Source: JAKLKS01 sp964370855 (lineage in GTDB: Bacteria; Planctomycetota; JAJSAM01; JAKLKS01). From it: a stretch of 64,000 bases of DNA. The position numbers were made by a program, and so were the translations under genes. Below the pieces are notes generated by a model. It was not told where the DNA came from. It did not search any database and worked only from the letters and a program-made list of their open reading frames with translations. The DNA lies in the NCBI GenBank assembly GCA_964370855.1, contig CAYJMF010000002.1, positions 124,001 to 188,000 of the forward strand, in the 5' to 3' direction. Position 1 is the stretch's first letter; every line of letters starts with the position of its first letter. Of this stretch, positions 41,895 through 51,415 are shown piece after piece.

Positions 41895-43655
41895 ATGGCC
41901 GCCCCCCTGACCCCGAACGCGATGCGCGTGCTGGAGCGGCGCTACCTCCTCCGGGACGGGAAGGGGGCGCTGGCCGAGGATCCCGCGGGGCTCTTCCGCC
42001 GCGTCGCCCGCGCCGTCGCCGCGGCGGAGCGGCGCCTCGGGCCGAAGAAGGACGGCGCCCGCCGCGCCGCCCTCTGGGCGGAGCGGTTCGAGGACGCCAT
42101 GGCCTCCCTCGAGTTCCTCCCCAACTCCCCCTGCCTCATGAACGCGGGGACCCCCATCGGCCAGCTCGCCGCCTGCTTCGTGCTCCCCGTCGGCGATTCC
42201 CTCCCCCTCATCTTCGACACCGTCCGCGACATGGCCCTCATCCACCAGAGCGGCGGCGGCGTCGGCTTCGACTTCACCCCCATCCGCCCCCGCGGGGACC
42301 TCGTCCGGTCCACCCACGGCGTCGCCTCCGGCCCCGTCTCCTTCATGGGCGTGTTCGACGCCGCCACGGAGGCCATCAAGCAGGGGGGCCGCCGCCGCGG
42401 CGCCAACATGGGGGTCCTCGACGCCCGCCACCCCGACATCCTCGAGTTCGTGGACGCCAAGCGGGACCTCCAGCGGCTTCGCAACTTCAACGTCTCCGTC
42501 GCCATGCCCGACGCCGTGCTCCGCGCCGCCTTCGCCGGGAAGGGCTACGCCCTGCGGAGCCCCCGCACCGGGAAGCCCGCCGGCGCCCGCGACGCCGCGG
42601 AGCTCCTCGACCGCGTCGCCCGCGCCGCCTGGGAGTGCGGGGACCCCGGCCTCCTCTTCACGGACGCCATCGCGCGCGGAAACCCCGTCCCCGCCCTCGG
42701 CCGCATCGCCGCCACGAACCCCTGCGGCGAGCAGCCCCTCCTCCCCCACGAGACCTGCACCCTCGGGTCCATCGCGGTCCAGCGCTTCGTCCTCGGCGGC
42801 GCCTTCGACCACGACCGCCTGCGGGAGGCCGTGGACCTCGGCGTCCGGTTCCTCGACGACGTGCTGGAGGCGACCCGCCACCCCCTGGAGGCCGTGCGCC
42901 TCGGCACCCGCAGGACGCGGAAGATCGGCCTCGGCGTCATGGGCTTCGCCGACGCGCTCATCGCCATGGGCATCCCCTACGACGCCCCGGAGGCGCTGTC
43001 CGCGGCGACGGACCTCATGGGGTTCCTCTCCCGGGAGGCGCGGCGGGCGTCGGAGGCGCTGGCGCGGGAGCGGGGACCCTACCCGGCCTTCCGCAGGAGC
43101 CGCGACGCGGAGCGCGAGAGGCGGCCGGTCCGCAACGCCACGCGGACCACGGTGGCCCCGACGGGCACCGTGGCGCTCGTGGCCGGCTGCTCCTCGGGCA
43201 TCGAGCCGGTCTTCGCCCTTCTCCACCGCCGCCGGGCCTTCGGCGGGGAGGAGATCCTCGAGGAGGTCCACCCGGCCCTCCTCCCGGCCCTCGACCGCGC
43301 AGGTCTCCCGGCGGCGGACTGGATCCCGAGGATCGCGAGGGCCGGTTCGCTGCGCGCGGCGGGCGGGGAGGTTCCCGAGCGCCTCGCGCGCCTCTTCGTG
43401 ACCGCCCTCGAGATCCCCCCGGCCCACCACGTGCGCGTCCAGGCGGCCTTCCAGGCCCGCACCGACTCCGCCGTGTCGAAGACCGTGAACCTCCCGGGCG
43501 CGGCGACCCCCGCCGATGTGGCCGCCGTCTACCGCCTCGCCTGGGAGAGCGGCTGCAAGGGGATCACCGTCTACCGCTACGGCAGCCGGGAGGGGCAGGT
43601 GCTCTGCCTCCCCGAGGACGCGGAGCCCGGGAGCGCGCGGGAGTGCGCGGGGTAG
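41895..43655 (+). CDS. nrdJ: B12-dependent (class II) ribonucleotide reductase, short form
   Basis: 586 residues, about the minimum for the family; the N-terminal ATP-cone is absent. Key motifs: NSPCLMNAGTPIGQLAACFVLPVGDS, HQSGGGVGFDFT, and the active-site loop NPCGEQPLLPHETC with the thiyl-radical Cys and catalytic Glu. ATPTGTVA-type PTGTVALVAGCSSGIEP follows. A C-terminal pair of Cys (CLPEDAEPGSAREC) may act as the redox relay. It makes deoxyribonucleotides with adenosylcobalamin and needs no oxygen. ATG 41895 chosen; the upstream frame is an extension with no homology. Confidence 0.9.
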   Translation: MAAPLTPNAMRVLERRYLLRDGKGALAEDPAGLFRRVARAVAAAERRLGPKKDGARRAALWAERFEDAMASLEFLPNSPCLMNAGTPIGQLAACFVLPVGDSLPLIFDTVRDMALIHQSGGGVGFDFTPIRPRGDLVRSTHGVASGPVSFMGVFDAATEAIKQGGRRRGANMGVLDARHPDILEFVDAKRDLQRLRNFNVSVAMPDAVLRAAFAGKGYALRSPRTGKPAGARDAAELLDRVARAAWECGDPGLLFTDAIARGNPVPALGRIAATNPCGEQPLLPHETCTLGSIAVQRFVLGGAFDHDRLREAVDLGVRFLDDVLEATRHPLEAVRLGTRRTRKIGLGVMGFADALIAMGIPYDAPEALSAATDLMGFLSREARRASEALARERGPYPAFRRSRDAERERRPVRNATRTTVAPTGTVALVAGCSSGIEPVFALLHRRRAFGGEEILEEVHPALLPALDRAGLPAADWIPRIARAGSLRAAGGEVPERLARLFVTALEIPPAHHVRVQAAFQARTDSAVSKTVNLPGAATPADVAAVYRLAWESGCKGITVYRYGSREGQVLCLPEDAEPGSARECAG

Positions 43656-43666
43656 GAGGAGGGCGC

Positions 43667-44014
43667 ATGCGCATCGGCCACGTCGAGCTGCCCGTGTCGG
43701 ACCCGCTCCGGGCCCGCGACTTCTACGTGGACGTGCTGGGCTTCACCCACGAGGAGACCCAGGGCGGGAGGTTCGTCTGGCTCTCCCTCGACGGGAGGAC
43801 GGTCCTCCTCAACCCGTCCTACGCTCCGCCCGGGAGGGGGTTCCTCGAATCGCCCAACCTCGTGCTCTACGCGGAGGACCTGCATGCCCGGGTCGCGGAG
43901 CTCCGTTCGCGCGGGCTGGCGCTCGAGGGGAAGCCACCCTGCTTCCGCTTCCGGGACCCCGATGGGAACTGGTTCCAGCTCGTGGACCCGCGCGGGGATC
44001 ACTCGGGGGCCTGA
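43667..44014 (+). CDS. Glyoxalase/VOC-superfamily protein
   Basis: 115 residues, a single VOC domain (HVELPVSDPLRARDFYVDVLGFT, FRDPDGNWFQLVDP). VOC proteins bind a metal through His/Glu ligands and include glyoxalase I, dioxygenases and antibiotic-binding proteins; the exact activity cannot be told. A strong AGGAGGAGGG site precedes the ATG, 11 bases after nrdJ, so it is probably co-transcribed with it. Confidence 0.8.
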   Translation: MRIGHVELPVSDPLRARDFYVDVLGFTHEETQGGRFVWLSLDGRTVLLNPSYAPPGRGFLESPNLVLYAEDLHARVAELRSRGLALEGKPPCFRFRDPDGNWFQLVDPRGDHSGA

Positions 44015-44035
44015 GCGGCGGGACCGGCTCCGCCG

Positions 44036-44941
44036 CTACCGCTTGCGCAGCGCCGGGTGCAGGCGGATGGAGCGGAGCCGCGAGCGCAGTTCCGAGGGGG
44101 GCAGGATCGCCTCCTCGATGACGTACCCCTTCACGGCGTCGAGCTGGGTGAGGTCGTAGTAGCGGTCCATCACCCGGACCCCCTTCGGGCACTCGCCCCA
44201 GACGTCGGCGAGGTGCTCCCCCTCGCGGTGCGGGTCGATGAGGGAGGCCGTGGGGAGCATCTTGAGCCGCCCCGCCACGCAGTAGACCGGCACGCCGGCC
44301 CCCGACGCGAGGAGCGCGAGCCCGCTCGTCCCCACCTTGTTGATGAGCCCCACGGGCGTGAGCGCGTCGGCGCCGAGGAGGACGACGTCCGCCGTCGGGA
44401 ACACGGAGAAGGCCGCGGCGTCCACGAAGGCCGTCACCTGGATCCCCGCCTCCGCCAGCTTCCGCGCGAGGATGCGGCCCTCCATGTTGGGCCGCGCCTC
44501 GGGACAGAGCACCGTGAAGCGCCGCCCCTCCTTCGCCGCGAGGAGCAGCGCCTGCTCCACCGTGGAGGAGCGCGAGTACACCATCACCACGGAGTTCCGC
44601 CGGACGAGCTTCGCCGCGGTGCGGGCGGTGCGTTCGCGGTCCTTCGCGGCGGCCTCCACGAAGGCGGTCAGCGCCTCCACGGCCTTCGCGCGGGCCGTGG
44701 CGAGGTCCGGGGCGGGGTCCGACGCCTTGAGGGCCGCGTCGGCGAGGTGGATGAAGGGGGCCATGGCGGGCTGGGCGTCGGCCACCATGAGCCCCACCTT
44801 CGCCAGCGAGGCCGTGAAGGACTTGCGCGTGCGCGCCCGGCTGCCCTCGGCGTGATCGCGCAGGACGCGGGCCCCGCGCACGATGAGTTCCGAGGCCCCG
44901 CTCAGCGCGTCCGACCTCAGCTCCTTCACGGGATCTTTCAT
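44036..44941 (-). CDS. eIF2B-alpha-like sugar-phosphate isomerase family protein
   Basis: 301 residues. The C-terminal domain matches the eIF2B/MtnA/ribose-1,5-bisphosphate isomerase family: VMVYSRSSTVEQAL, CPEARPNMEGRILARKLAEAGIQVTAFVDAA, VVLLGADALTPVGLINKVGTSGLALLA. The catalytic Cys/Asp pair is not certain, so the substrate (methylthioribose-1-phosphate, ribose-1,5-bisphosphate or other) is open. It converges on the VOC gene and is divergent from the PPDK regulator. Confidence 0.8.
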   Translation of the reverse strand: MKDPVKELRSDALSGASELIVRGARVLRDHAEGSRARTRKSFTASLAKVGLMVADAQPAMAPFIHLADAALKASDPAPDLATARAKAVEALTAFVEAAAKDRERTARTAAKLVRRNSVVMVYSRSSTVEQALLLAAKEGRRFTVLCPEARPNMEGRILARKLAEAGIQVTAFVDAAAFSVFPTADVVLLGADALTPVGLINKVGTSGLALLASGAGVPVYCVAGRLKMLPTASLIDPHREGEHLADVWGECPKGVRVMDRYYDLTQLDAVKGYVIEEAILPPSELRSRLRSIRLHPALRKR

Positions 44942-45064
44942 GGGAGGATCGATCCTACGGTTCCCCCTCGGCCCCGTCGAGGGAATCACCCATGGGTCCG
45001 GGGGGGGCGGTTCCCCGCCTTCCTCCGCGGGACGGCCCGGGGCCCCCGGTAGGATGGGCCGGCC

Positions 45065-45913
45065 ATGTCCCCCGACAACATCCACATCTTCGTCGTCTCC
45101 GACGGCACCGGGGCCACGGCCTCCGCCATCGTCAAGGCGGGGCTCGTGATGTTCCGCGGCGTCGGCGAGCTCGCCGGGGAGGTGGCCATCACCCGCTTCC
45201 CCAACACGCGGACCCGGCGGGCCGTGGAGCGCATCCTCGACCGCGCGAAGGAGGAGGACGCCTTCGTCGTCCACACCTTCGGCTCCAACGAGCTGCGCAA
45301 GGCCTGCGAGGCCGGCGCCCGGGGGAAGGAGGTCCCCACGGCGGACGTGATCGGGCCCCTCATCGATTCCTTCTCCAAGTTCCTGAAGATGCGTCCCGAG
45401 TCCCGCAGCGGCCTCCTCCACCAGGTGGACGAGACCTACTTCCGGCGCATCGACGCCGTCGAGTTCGCGGTCATGCACGACGATTCCCGCCAGACCGCGG
45501 GCCTGCCCTTCGCGGACATCGTCCTCGTCGGCGTCTCCCGCACCGGGAAGACCCCGCTCTCCGTCTACCTGGCGCTGGAGGGCTGGCGCGTCGCCAACGT
45601 CGCACTCGTGAAGGACCGCCCCCTCCCGCCGGAGCTCGACAAGGTCCCCCACGAGAAGATCGTCGGGCTCGTCTGCGAACCCTCGCGCCTCGCCGACATC
45701 CGCCGCTCCCGCCTGAGGACCCTCGGACAGGAGCCCACGGACTACGGCGATCCCGATCGCATCGAGGAGGAGATCCAGTGGAGCCGCGCCCTCTTCCGGA
45801 AGAGGGGGTGGACGATGCTCGACACGACGGAGAAGTCCATCGAGGAGTCCGCCAACGCCGTGCTCGATCGCGTCATCGGCAAGGACCGCTCCGTGAAGGA
45901 GATGGGTACGTGA
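45065..45913 (+). CDS. Pyruvate phosphate dikinase regulatory protein (DUF299 family)
   Basis: 282 residues. Start segment IHIFVVSDGTGATASAIVKA and P-loop GVSRTGKT (residues 156-163), followed by PLSVYLALEGWRVANV, define the bifunctional kinase/pyrophosphorylase that phosphorylates and reactivates PPDK or PEP synthase, using ADP and phosphate instead of ATP. No PPDK gene is in the window. Its stop overlaps the next GTG start, so the pair is coupled. Confidence 0.9.
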   Translation: MSPDNIHIFVVSDGTGATASAIVKAGLVMFRGVGELAGEVAITRFPNTRTRRAVERILDRAKEEDAFVVHTFGSNELRKACEAGARGKEVPTADVIGPLIDSFSKFLKMRPESRSGLLHQVDETYFRRIDAVEFAVMHDDSRQTAGLPFADIVLVGVSRTGKTPLSVYLALEGWRVANVALVKDRPLPPELDKVPHEKIVGLVCEPSRLADIRRSRLRTLGQEPTDYGDPDRIEEEIQWSRALFRKRGWTMLDTTEKSIEESANAVLDRVIGKDRSVKEMGT

Positions 45914-47633
45914 GGGGACTGGCGGGATTCCTCCTCCTCCTCGCCGGGCTCCTTCCCGCCTGCGCCACCGTCGTCTCCCAGCCGACCCTGGAGAGGGAGC
46001 TGGCCGTCGCCCTGGAGCGGCGGCGCGTGGACGGGATCGCGGACCGGGTCCTCGCCTTCCGCGGGGGCCTCCTGCGGGAGGCCGCCGACGGGGACCGCGT
46101 CGATCGGCCCGCCCGCGCCGCCGCCGCCGCCCGGGCCGCCGCCTCCCTCCGCGCGGAGCTGGCCGACGTCCACCGCCTGCGGCTCGACCGGGAGGGCCGG
46201 GTGGACCTCGACCTCTGCTCCTTCCTGCTCGATGAGGCCATGGAGAGGGTCCGCCTCGCGGACCTCGACGAGGACCGCCTCCGCGCCCTCTCCGGGGACG
46301 CCGCCGCGGCGGCCTTCCTCGCCGATCCCGGCGCCCCCTCGGCGGACCTCGTCGCCCGCCTCGCCGCCGGCGCGCCGTCCTGGTTCCCCCCCGGCGCCCC
46401 CCTGCCCGCGGGCGCCGCGGAGGCTTCCGCCGACGATCTCCGGACCGCCGCGCGGCGGGCGCGCCAGGTTGCCGGTCTCCTCCGCCGGCGCGGCGACGAA
46501 GCGCAGGTCCTCCGGCCCGCCGACGGAGGCCCCGTGCGGGAGGCCGCCCGTGCCGCCGCCGACCGCTCCGAGGCCGCCGCCGGGGCCCTCGACGAGGAGG
46601 CGAAGAAGCGCCCCGAGTCCTTCGAAGCGCCCGCCGGCCGCACGGCCTTCGTCGCGGCCCTCCGCACCCGCCACGGCGTGGACGCCGCGCCCGAGGAGCT
46701 CGAGCGCGTCGGCGCGGAGCTCCTGGCGTCGATCACCGCGGAACTCGAGGCCCTGGCCGCGGAGCGGTTCCCCGGGCGCACCTGGAAGGAGGCCCTGGCG
46801 GAGGTCCGCAAGGACCATCCCGCGCCCTCGGAGGTCCCGGCGGAGGCCATGGCCGCCGCCGTCGAGGCGAGGGAGTTCTGCATCGAGCGCGGCCTCGTCA
46901 CCATCCCCGCGGAGGCCCGCCTCGGCCACCCGGAGATCGTGGGGGACGGCATGGCCCGCTCCTACCCCTTCGCCGCCTTCGGCTTCCGCGAGGAGACGGC
47001 GGAGGGGTCGAGCGGCCGCTACCTCGTCTCCCCCGGCGCGACCTGGATGGACGACGCGCAGCGCGAGGAGCGCCTCGGCGGCGCCTGCCGCCCCTGGACC
47101 CGCGTCGTCGCCCCCCACGAGATGTGGCCCGGCCACCACCTCCAGTTCTGGTACGCCGATCGCCGCGCCTCGCGCCTCCGCCGGGAGGCCGGGACTTCGG
47201 TGTTCGTCGAGGGCTGGGGCCTCTACTGCGAGTGGCTCCTCGACCGCCACGGCTTCTTCCCGCGCCCCGAGGAGAGGCTCTGCCTGCTCTCCATGCGCGC
47301 GTGGCGCGCCTGCCGGGTGATCCTCGACGCGCGCCTGCACTGCGGCGGCTGCACGCCGGAGGAGGGCATCGACTTCCTCGTCGACCGCGCCGGCCTCACC
47401 CGCGACGCCGCCACGGCGGAAGTGCGCCGCTACATGGGCTCCCCCACCCAGCCCTTCTCCTACGCCTGGGGCTGGCGGGAGATCCTCCGCCTGCGCGCCG
47501 ACGAGGAGGCCCGCCTCGGGGAGCGGTTCTCGGAGCGGGAGTTCCACGACCGGCTCCTCTCCTGCGGGCCGGTCCCGTTCCGGTTCGTGCGGAGGCTGTT
47601 CGGGTACGGGGGGGAGGACCGCCATACTGAACC
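45910..47633 (+). CDS. DUF885-family secreted lipoprotein, truncated by assembly gap
   Basis: About 574 residues are visible before the N gap. Starts with GTG 45910 overlapping the PPDK-regulator stop. Lipoprotein signal (LLAGLLPAC), a long helical region, then the DUF885 signature HEMWPGHHLQFW, with EGWGLYCEWLL and PFSYAWGWREIL after it. The H-E-x-x-P-G-H-H arrangement is a zinc-peptidase-like motif typical of the family. The stop codon is lost in or beyond the gap; family length suggests it is close to its end. Confidence 0.8.
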
Positions 47634-47717
47634 NNNNNNNNNNGGCCCCTCCCGCCCGGGCCACGATGATTCGCCCCCCTCCCGCCGCCAATCTGGGTCG
47701 GGTTCAGTATGGCGGTC
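47617..47717. repeat. 17-bp or longer inverted repeat flanking an N gap, family B
   Basis: Left arm 47617-47633 (GACCGCCATACTGAACC) and right arm 47701-47717 are exact reverse complements. The right arm continues into GACCCAGAT, whose partner would lie inside the gap, so the true arm is probably longer. The gap itself probably arose because assembly failed at this hairpin. Confidence 0.75.
47634..47643. other. 10-N assembly gap
   Basis: Ten Ns mark an unresolved join. The left flank is the end of the DUF885 gene and the right flank is GC-rich sequence before the PQQ-propeller gene. The palindrome arms on both sides suggest the join is locally correct but its length unknown. Confidence 0.95.
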
Positions 47718-47727
47718 TCCCGCCCTC

Positions 47728-49101
47728 CTACCGGATCGCCTGCACCCGCTGCCCCGCCACCACGTAGAGGGTCCCGTCGGCGACGACGGGGCAGGAGACC
47801 GGCCCGTCGAGGGCGAGGGACCAGGCGTCGTCCCCGCTCCGGGCGTCCACGGCGACGAGGCGGCTCCGCGATCCGAAGATCACGAGCCCGCCGGCCATGG
47901 CGGGGCTCGAGAGGTGGCGGGTTCCCATCCAGCGGTTCCACAGGCGCGCCCCCGTCGCCGGGTCGTAGGCCTCGACCTCCATGCTCTCCAGCGCGAAGAC
48001 CACGGCCCGCGCGTCGGCGGCGGGGCCGTCGCCGAGGAAGCGGCCCTTGACGGAGCGGGTCCACAGCACCCTCCCCGTCTCCGCGTCCACGCAGCGCAGG
48101 CGCCGCCCCCCGTCGCCGATGATCACCGAGGACCCCACGGCGGCCGGGGCGAAGGAGATCATCCCGTCCACGGGCAGCGTCCATGCGGCCTTCCCCGTGG
48201 CGGCGTCCAGCGCGATCACCTCCGCCCCCTTCGTCCCGACGACGACCCGTCCGCCGGCCACGACGGGGGCGGCGCTTCCCGCGCGGCAGCGATGCTCCCA
48301 GCGGGTCGCCCCGGTGACGGGGTCGAGGGCCACCACGGACTCGTCCACGAGGCAGGCGTAGAGCGTGTTCCCGAGCACGAGGGGGGCGGCGCCGACGCCG
48401 TAGGAGGCGCCCACGGTCCATGATTCGCGGCCGTCCTCGAGCCGGAAGGCCGTGAGCCCGCGGGAGGTGCCCACGTAGACCAGGCCCCGGGCGACGACGG
48501 GGGCCGAGAGCACCCGCCCCGGGATCCCCGCGGCCCAGCGCTGCCCGAGGTCCTTCGAGCCGTAGGCGGAGACGCGGTTCCCCGCGGCGACGACGACGGC
48601 CCCCTCGGCGGAGGCCACGGGCGCGTCCGGCGCGTCGAGGCCGTCGGAGAGCGCCGTGCGGAGGCTGCGCTCCGCCCGGACGGCGAGGCCGGGCCCCCCC
48701 GCCGGCGGATCGCCCCGGGCGCTCGTCCGCCCCATGTCCCCCTTGAGGGTGAGCCAGTCGTCGGCCCGGATCTCGCCGGTGGGGAGACCCGCCTCGAGCA
48801 CCGTGACGAGGAGGCGGGCGCGGGCGCGGCGCTCCTCGGCGCGGTCCGTGGATGCCTCGCGCAGGAGGTCGAGGGCCCGGGGTCCGAAGGCGCGCAGGGA
48901 CTCCGTGGCGGCGACCCTCTTCTCCGCCTCCTGGTGATCGAGGTTGCGGATCCAGGCCTCCACCTTCTTCCGCTCCGCGGGGGTGAGGGGAGCGGCGGGG
49001 GCGGCGGTTCCGGCGACGGCGGGGGGATCCCCGGCGGGAAGGGCCGGCGCGGCGAGGGCGGCGAGCAGCAGGCCGGCGGCGGCGAGGCTTTGCGCCCGCA
49101 T
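47728..49101 (-). CDS. Secreted PQQ-type beta-propeller repeat protein
   Basis: 457 residues with a signal peptide (AAAGLLLAALAAPALPAGD), a short helical region (residues about 35-110), then seven or so WD-like PQQ repeats of the form AL-D-x-x-T-G-x-x-x-W, for example ALDPVTGATRWEHR, ALDAATGKAAWTLP and CVDAETGRVLWTRS. BamB and PQQ-dehydrogenases share the fold; no catalytic Asp/Glu of a dehydrogenase is recognised. Probably an extracytoplasmic binding scaffold. Confidence 0.8.
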   Translation of the reverse strand: MRAQSLAAAGLLLAALAAPALPAGDPPAVAGTAAPAAPLTPAERKKVEAWIRNLDHQEAEKRVAATESLRAFGPRALDLLREASTDRAEERRARARLLVTVLEAGLPTGEIRADDWLTLKGDMGRTSARGDPPAGGPGLAVRAERSLRTALSDGLDAPDAPVASAEGAVVVAAGNRVSAYGSKDLGQRWAAGIPGRVLSAPVVARGLVYVGTSRGLTAFRLEDGRESWTVGASYGVGAAPLVLGNTLYACLVDESVVALDPVTGATRWEHRCRAGSAAPVVAGGRVVVGTKGAEVIALDAATGKAAWTLPVDGMISFAPAAVGSSVIIGDGGRRLRCVDAETGRVLWTRSVKGRFLGDGPAADARAVVFALESMEVEAYDPATGARLWNRWMGTRHLSSPAMAGGLVIFGSRSRLVAVDARSGDDAWSLALDGPVSCPVVADGTLYVVAGQRVQAIR

Positions 49102-49211
49102 GGGGGATCCTCCGTTCCGGGGTCGAGCCTAGGGGCGGCCCCGCGCCCCGTCAAGCCCCCCCGTCCGGAAATCCGTTGCGGCCCTCCCCCCGGCCGTGGA
49201 GTCTCGGGACC

Positions 49212-51167
49212 ATGGGAGTGGAAACCCGGCCCGCCGCCGCGTTCTTCGACCGGACCGCGCCGGGCTACGCCGCCGCCCGCTACGGCCCGCGGGCGAGGCC
49301 CTTCCACCGCGCCTTCTTCGGGACGCGCCTCCGCCTCGCGGCGGAGGCGCTGATGCAACTGCCCGCGGGGTCCCGCGTCGTGGACGTGGGATGCGGGCCC
49401 TCCCCTCTCGCGCCGGGCCTGCGGGCCCGCGGCATCTCCGTGGTCGGCGTGGACCTCGCCCCGGGGATGCTGCGGGCGGCGCGGGCCGCGGGGGCGCTTC
49501 CCGTCCTCGGCTCCGCCGCCGCCCTTCCCCTCGCCGACGGCTCGGCCGACGCCATGGTGCTCCTCGGGGTGACGACCTACGCGCCGGACCCGGGCCCGCT
49601 CCTCCGGGAGGCGCGGCGGGTGCTGCGGCCCGGGGGGATCCTCGTGGTGACGGCCACCAACGCGTGGTCCCCGGACACGCTGGTGAGGGGATGGCTCCGC
49701 GGGGCGGCCGCCCGCATGCGGCGCGGCGGGGATCGGGTCCTCACCTCCGGCGTCCCCGTCCACGCCCACGGGACCGCCGACTTCGAGGCGGCGATCCGCA
49801 CCGCGGGGCTCGAGCCCGTCGGCCGCCGCGGGCACAACTTCACCTTCTTCCCCCTCGGGCTCCTGCTGGAGACCCCGTCGGTGATCCTCTCCCGTGCGGC
49901 GGAGGCGGCGCGGCTCCCCCCGGGCCTCGCCTCGGACACGGTCTACACGGCCCGCCGGCCCGGGCCGCGGCGGGCCCCGCCGCCCCCCCCCCCCCGCCGC
50001 CCCGTGCGCGTGCTCCGCGCCATCGCCCGGCTCAACGTGGGGGGCCCGGCGATGCACGTCTCGCTCCTCTCGGCGGGGCTCGAGGCGAGGGGCTTCCGCA
50101 CGACCCTCGTGACCGGGAGGGTCGAGGCCGGCGAGGCGGACATGACGGACTACGCGCTCGAGCGGGGCGTGACGCCCGTGGTGGTGCGCGCCCTCGGGCG
50201 TTCGGTGTCGCCCCTCGCGGACCTCCGCTCCTTCGGGGAGCTGCTCTCCCTCGTGCGCCGGGCGAGGCCCGACGTCGTCCACACCCACACCGCCAAGGCC
50301 GGGGCCCTCGGCCGCCTGGCGGCGGCGCTCTGCGGGGTCCGCGTCCGCATCCACACCTTCCACGGCCACGTCTTCCACGGCTACTTCGGGGCGGCGGCGA
50401 CGCAGCTCGTGCTCCTGGCGGAGCGGACCCTCGGGCTCCTCTCCCACCGGGTGCTTGCCGTGAGCGAGGAGGTGGGACGCGACCTCGCCGGGGTGTACGG
50501 GGTGGTGCCGCCGGGGAAGATCGAGGTGGTCCCCCTCGGCCTCGACCTCGAGGCCTTCGCGGCGGCGGGGCGGGGCGAGGGGCGGGGGGCGCTCCGCGCG
50601 GAGATCGGGGCTGCGGCGGACGAGCCCCTCGTCGGGATCACGGGACGGCTCGTGCCCGTGAAGGACCACGCCTTCTTCCTGGAGGCCGGCGCGGCGCTTC
50701 TCCGGGAGGAGCCGCGGGCCCGGCTCGTCGTCATCGGATCGGGGCCGCTCGAGGAGGAGCTGAGGGCGCGGGCCCGCGCCCTCGGCATCGAGGGGCGCGT
50801 CCACTTCCTCGGCTGGCGGCGGGACACGGCGCGGCTCACCGCCGACCTCGACGTCGCCGCCCTCACGAGCCTCAACGAGGGCACCCCCGTCGCCCTCATC
50901 GAGGCGGCGGCGGCGGGGCTCCCCGTCGTCTCCCGGGACGTGGGCGGCGTCGCCAGCGCGCTCCGCGGCGTCGCCGACGTCATCCTCGTCCCCGCCGGGG
51001 CCCCCCCCGCGGGCTTCGCCGCGAGCCTCGCCGCCGCGATCCGCACCTCCCGGGGCCGGGCGCGCCGCCCCGACCCGGAGGTGCTGCGCCGCTACTCCGT
51101 CTCCCGGCTCTGCGACGACGTGGAGAGGATCTACCGGGAGGAGCTCCGCCGGAGGAGAGGGGACTGA
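49212..51167 (+). CDS. Methyltransferase fused to family-4-type glycosyltransferase
   Basis: 651 residues. Residues 1-250 form a class I SAM-methyltransferase (VVDVGCGPSPLAPGL, ADAMVLLGVTTYAPDPGPLLREARRVLRPGG), and about 265-651 a GT4-type retaining glycosyltransferase (LNVGGPAMHVSLLSAGL, VGITGRLVPVKDHAFFLEAG, FLGWRRDTARLTADLDVAALTSLNEGTPVALIEAAAAGLPVV). The two are joined by PRRAPPPPPPRRP, encoded by a 13-base C run at 49983-49995. The second part has its own natural-looking start (GTG at 50003), so a sequencing indel could have merged two genes. Confidence 0.8.
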   Translation: MGVETRPAAAFFDRTAPGYAAARYGPRARPFHRAFFGTRLRLAAEALMQLPAGSRVVDVGCGPSPLAPGLRARGISVVGVDLAPGMLRAARAAGALPVLGSAAALPLADGSADAMVLLGVTTYAPDPGPLLREARRVLRPGGILVVTATNAWSPDTLVRGWLRGAAARMRRGGDRVLTSGVPVHAHGTADFEAAIRTAGLEPVGRRGHNFTFFPLGLLLETPSVILSRAAEAARLPPGLASDTVYTARRPGPRRAPPPPPPRRPVRVLRAIARLNVGGPAMHVSLLSAGLEARGFRTTLVTGRVEAGEADMTDYALERGVTPVVVRALGRSVSPLADLRSFGELLSLVRRARPDVVHTHTAKAGALGRLAAALCGVRVRIHTFHGHVFHGYFGAAATQLVLLAERTLGLLSHRVLAVSEEVGRDLAGVYGVVPPGKIEVVPLGLDLEAFAAAGRGEGRGALRAEIGAAADEPLVGITGRLVPVKDHAFFLEAGAALLREEPRARLVVIGSGPLEEELRARARALGIEGRVHFLGWRRDTARLTADLDVAALTSLNEGTPVALIEAAAAGLPVVSRDVGGVASALRGVADVILVPAGAPPAGFAASLAAAIRTSRGRARRPDPEVLRRYSVSRLCDDVERIYREELRRRRGD

Positions 51168-51207
51168 TGTGCCCGCTCTCCCGGGCGTTGCGCGCCTTCG
51201 GTGCGCG

Positions 51208-51259
51208 GGTCCCGGAATGGATGCGTCCCTGAACGACGGGACGCCTCCATCCCGGGACC
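51208..51259 (+). terminator. Imperfect 22-bp stem-loop after the glycosyltransferase
   Basis: Arms 51208-51229 and 51238-51259 pair with two mismatches over 22 bases and an 8-base loop (TGAACGAC). It lies about 40 bases past the stop in a 248-base gap with no gene. No U-tract follows, so it is a candidate terminator or another REP-like element. Confidence 0.55.
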
Positions 51260-51415
51260 GCTGGAGAGACCTCGGGGTTGAGACGCGCCCCGGCGCAGCG
51301 GGGATGGGTCCGGGATCGGGACACTGGATCCTGGAGCACGGCGGGCATCCCCCGGGATTCCGATGCCATCAAGGCACGAACGATGAACGCCGTTCCCCGG
51401 GGTCCGTGGGCGGAT

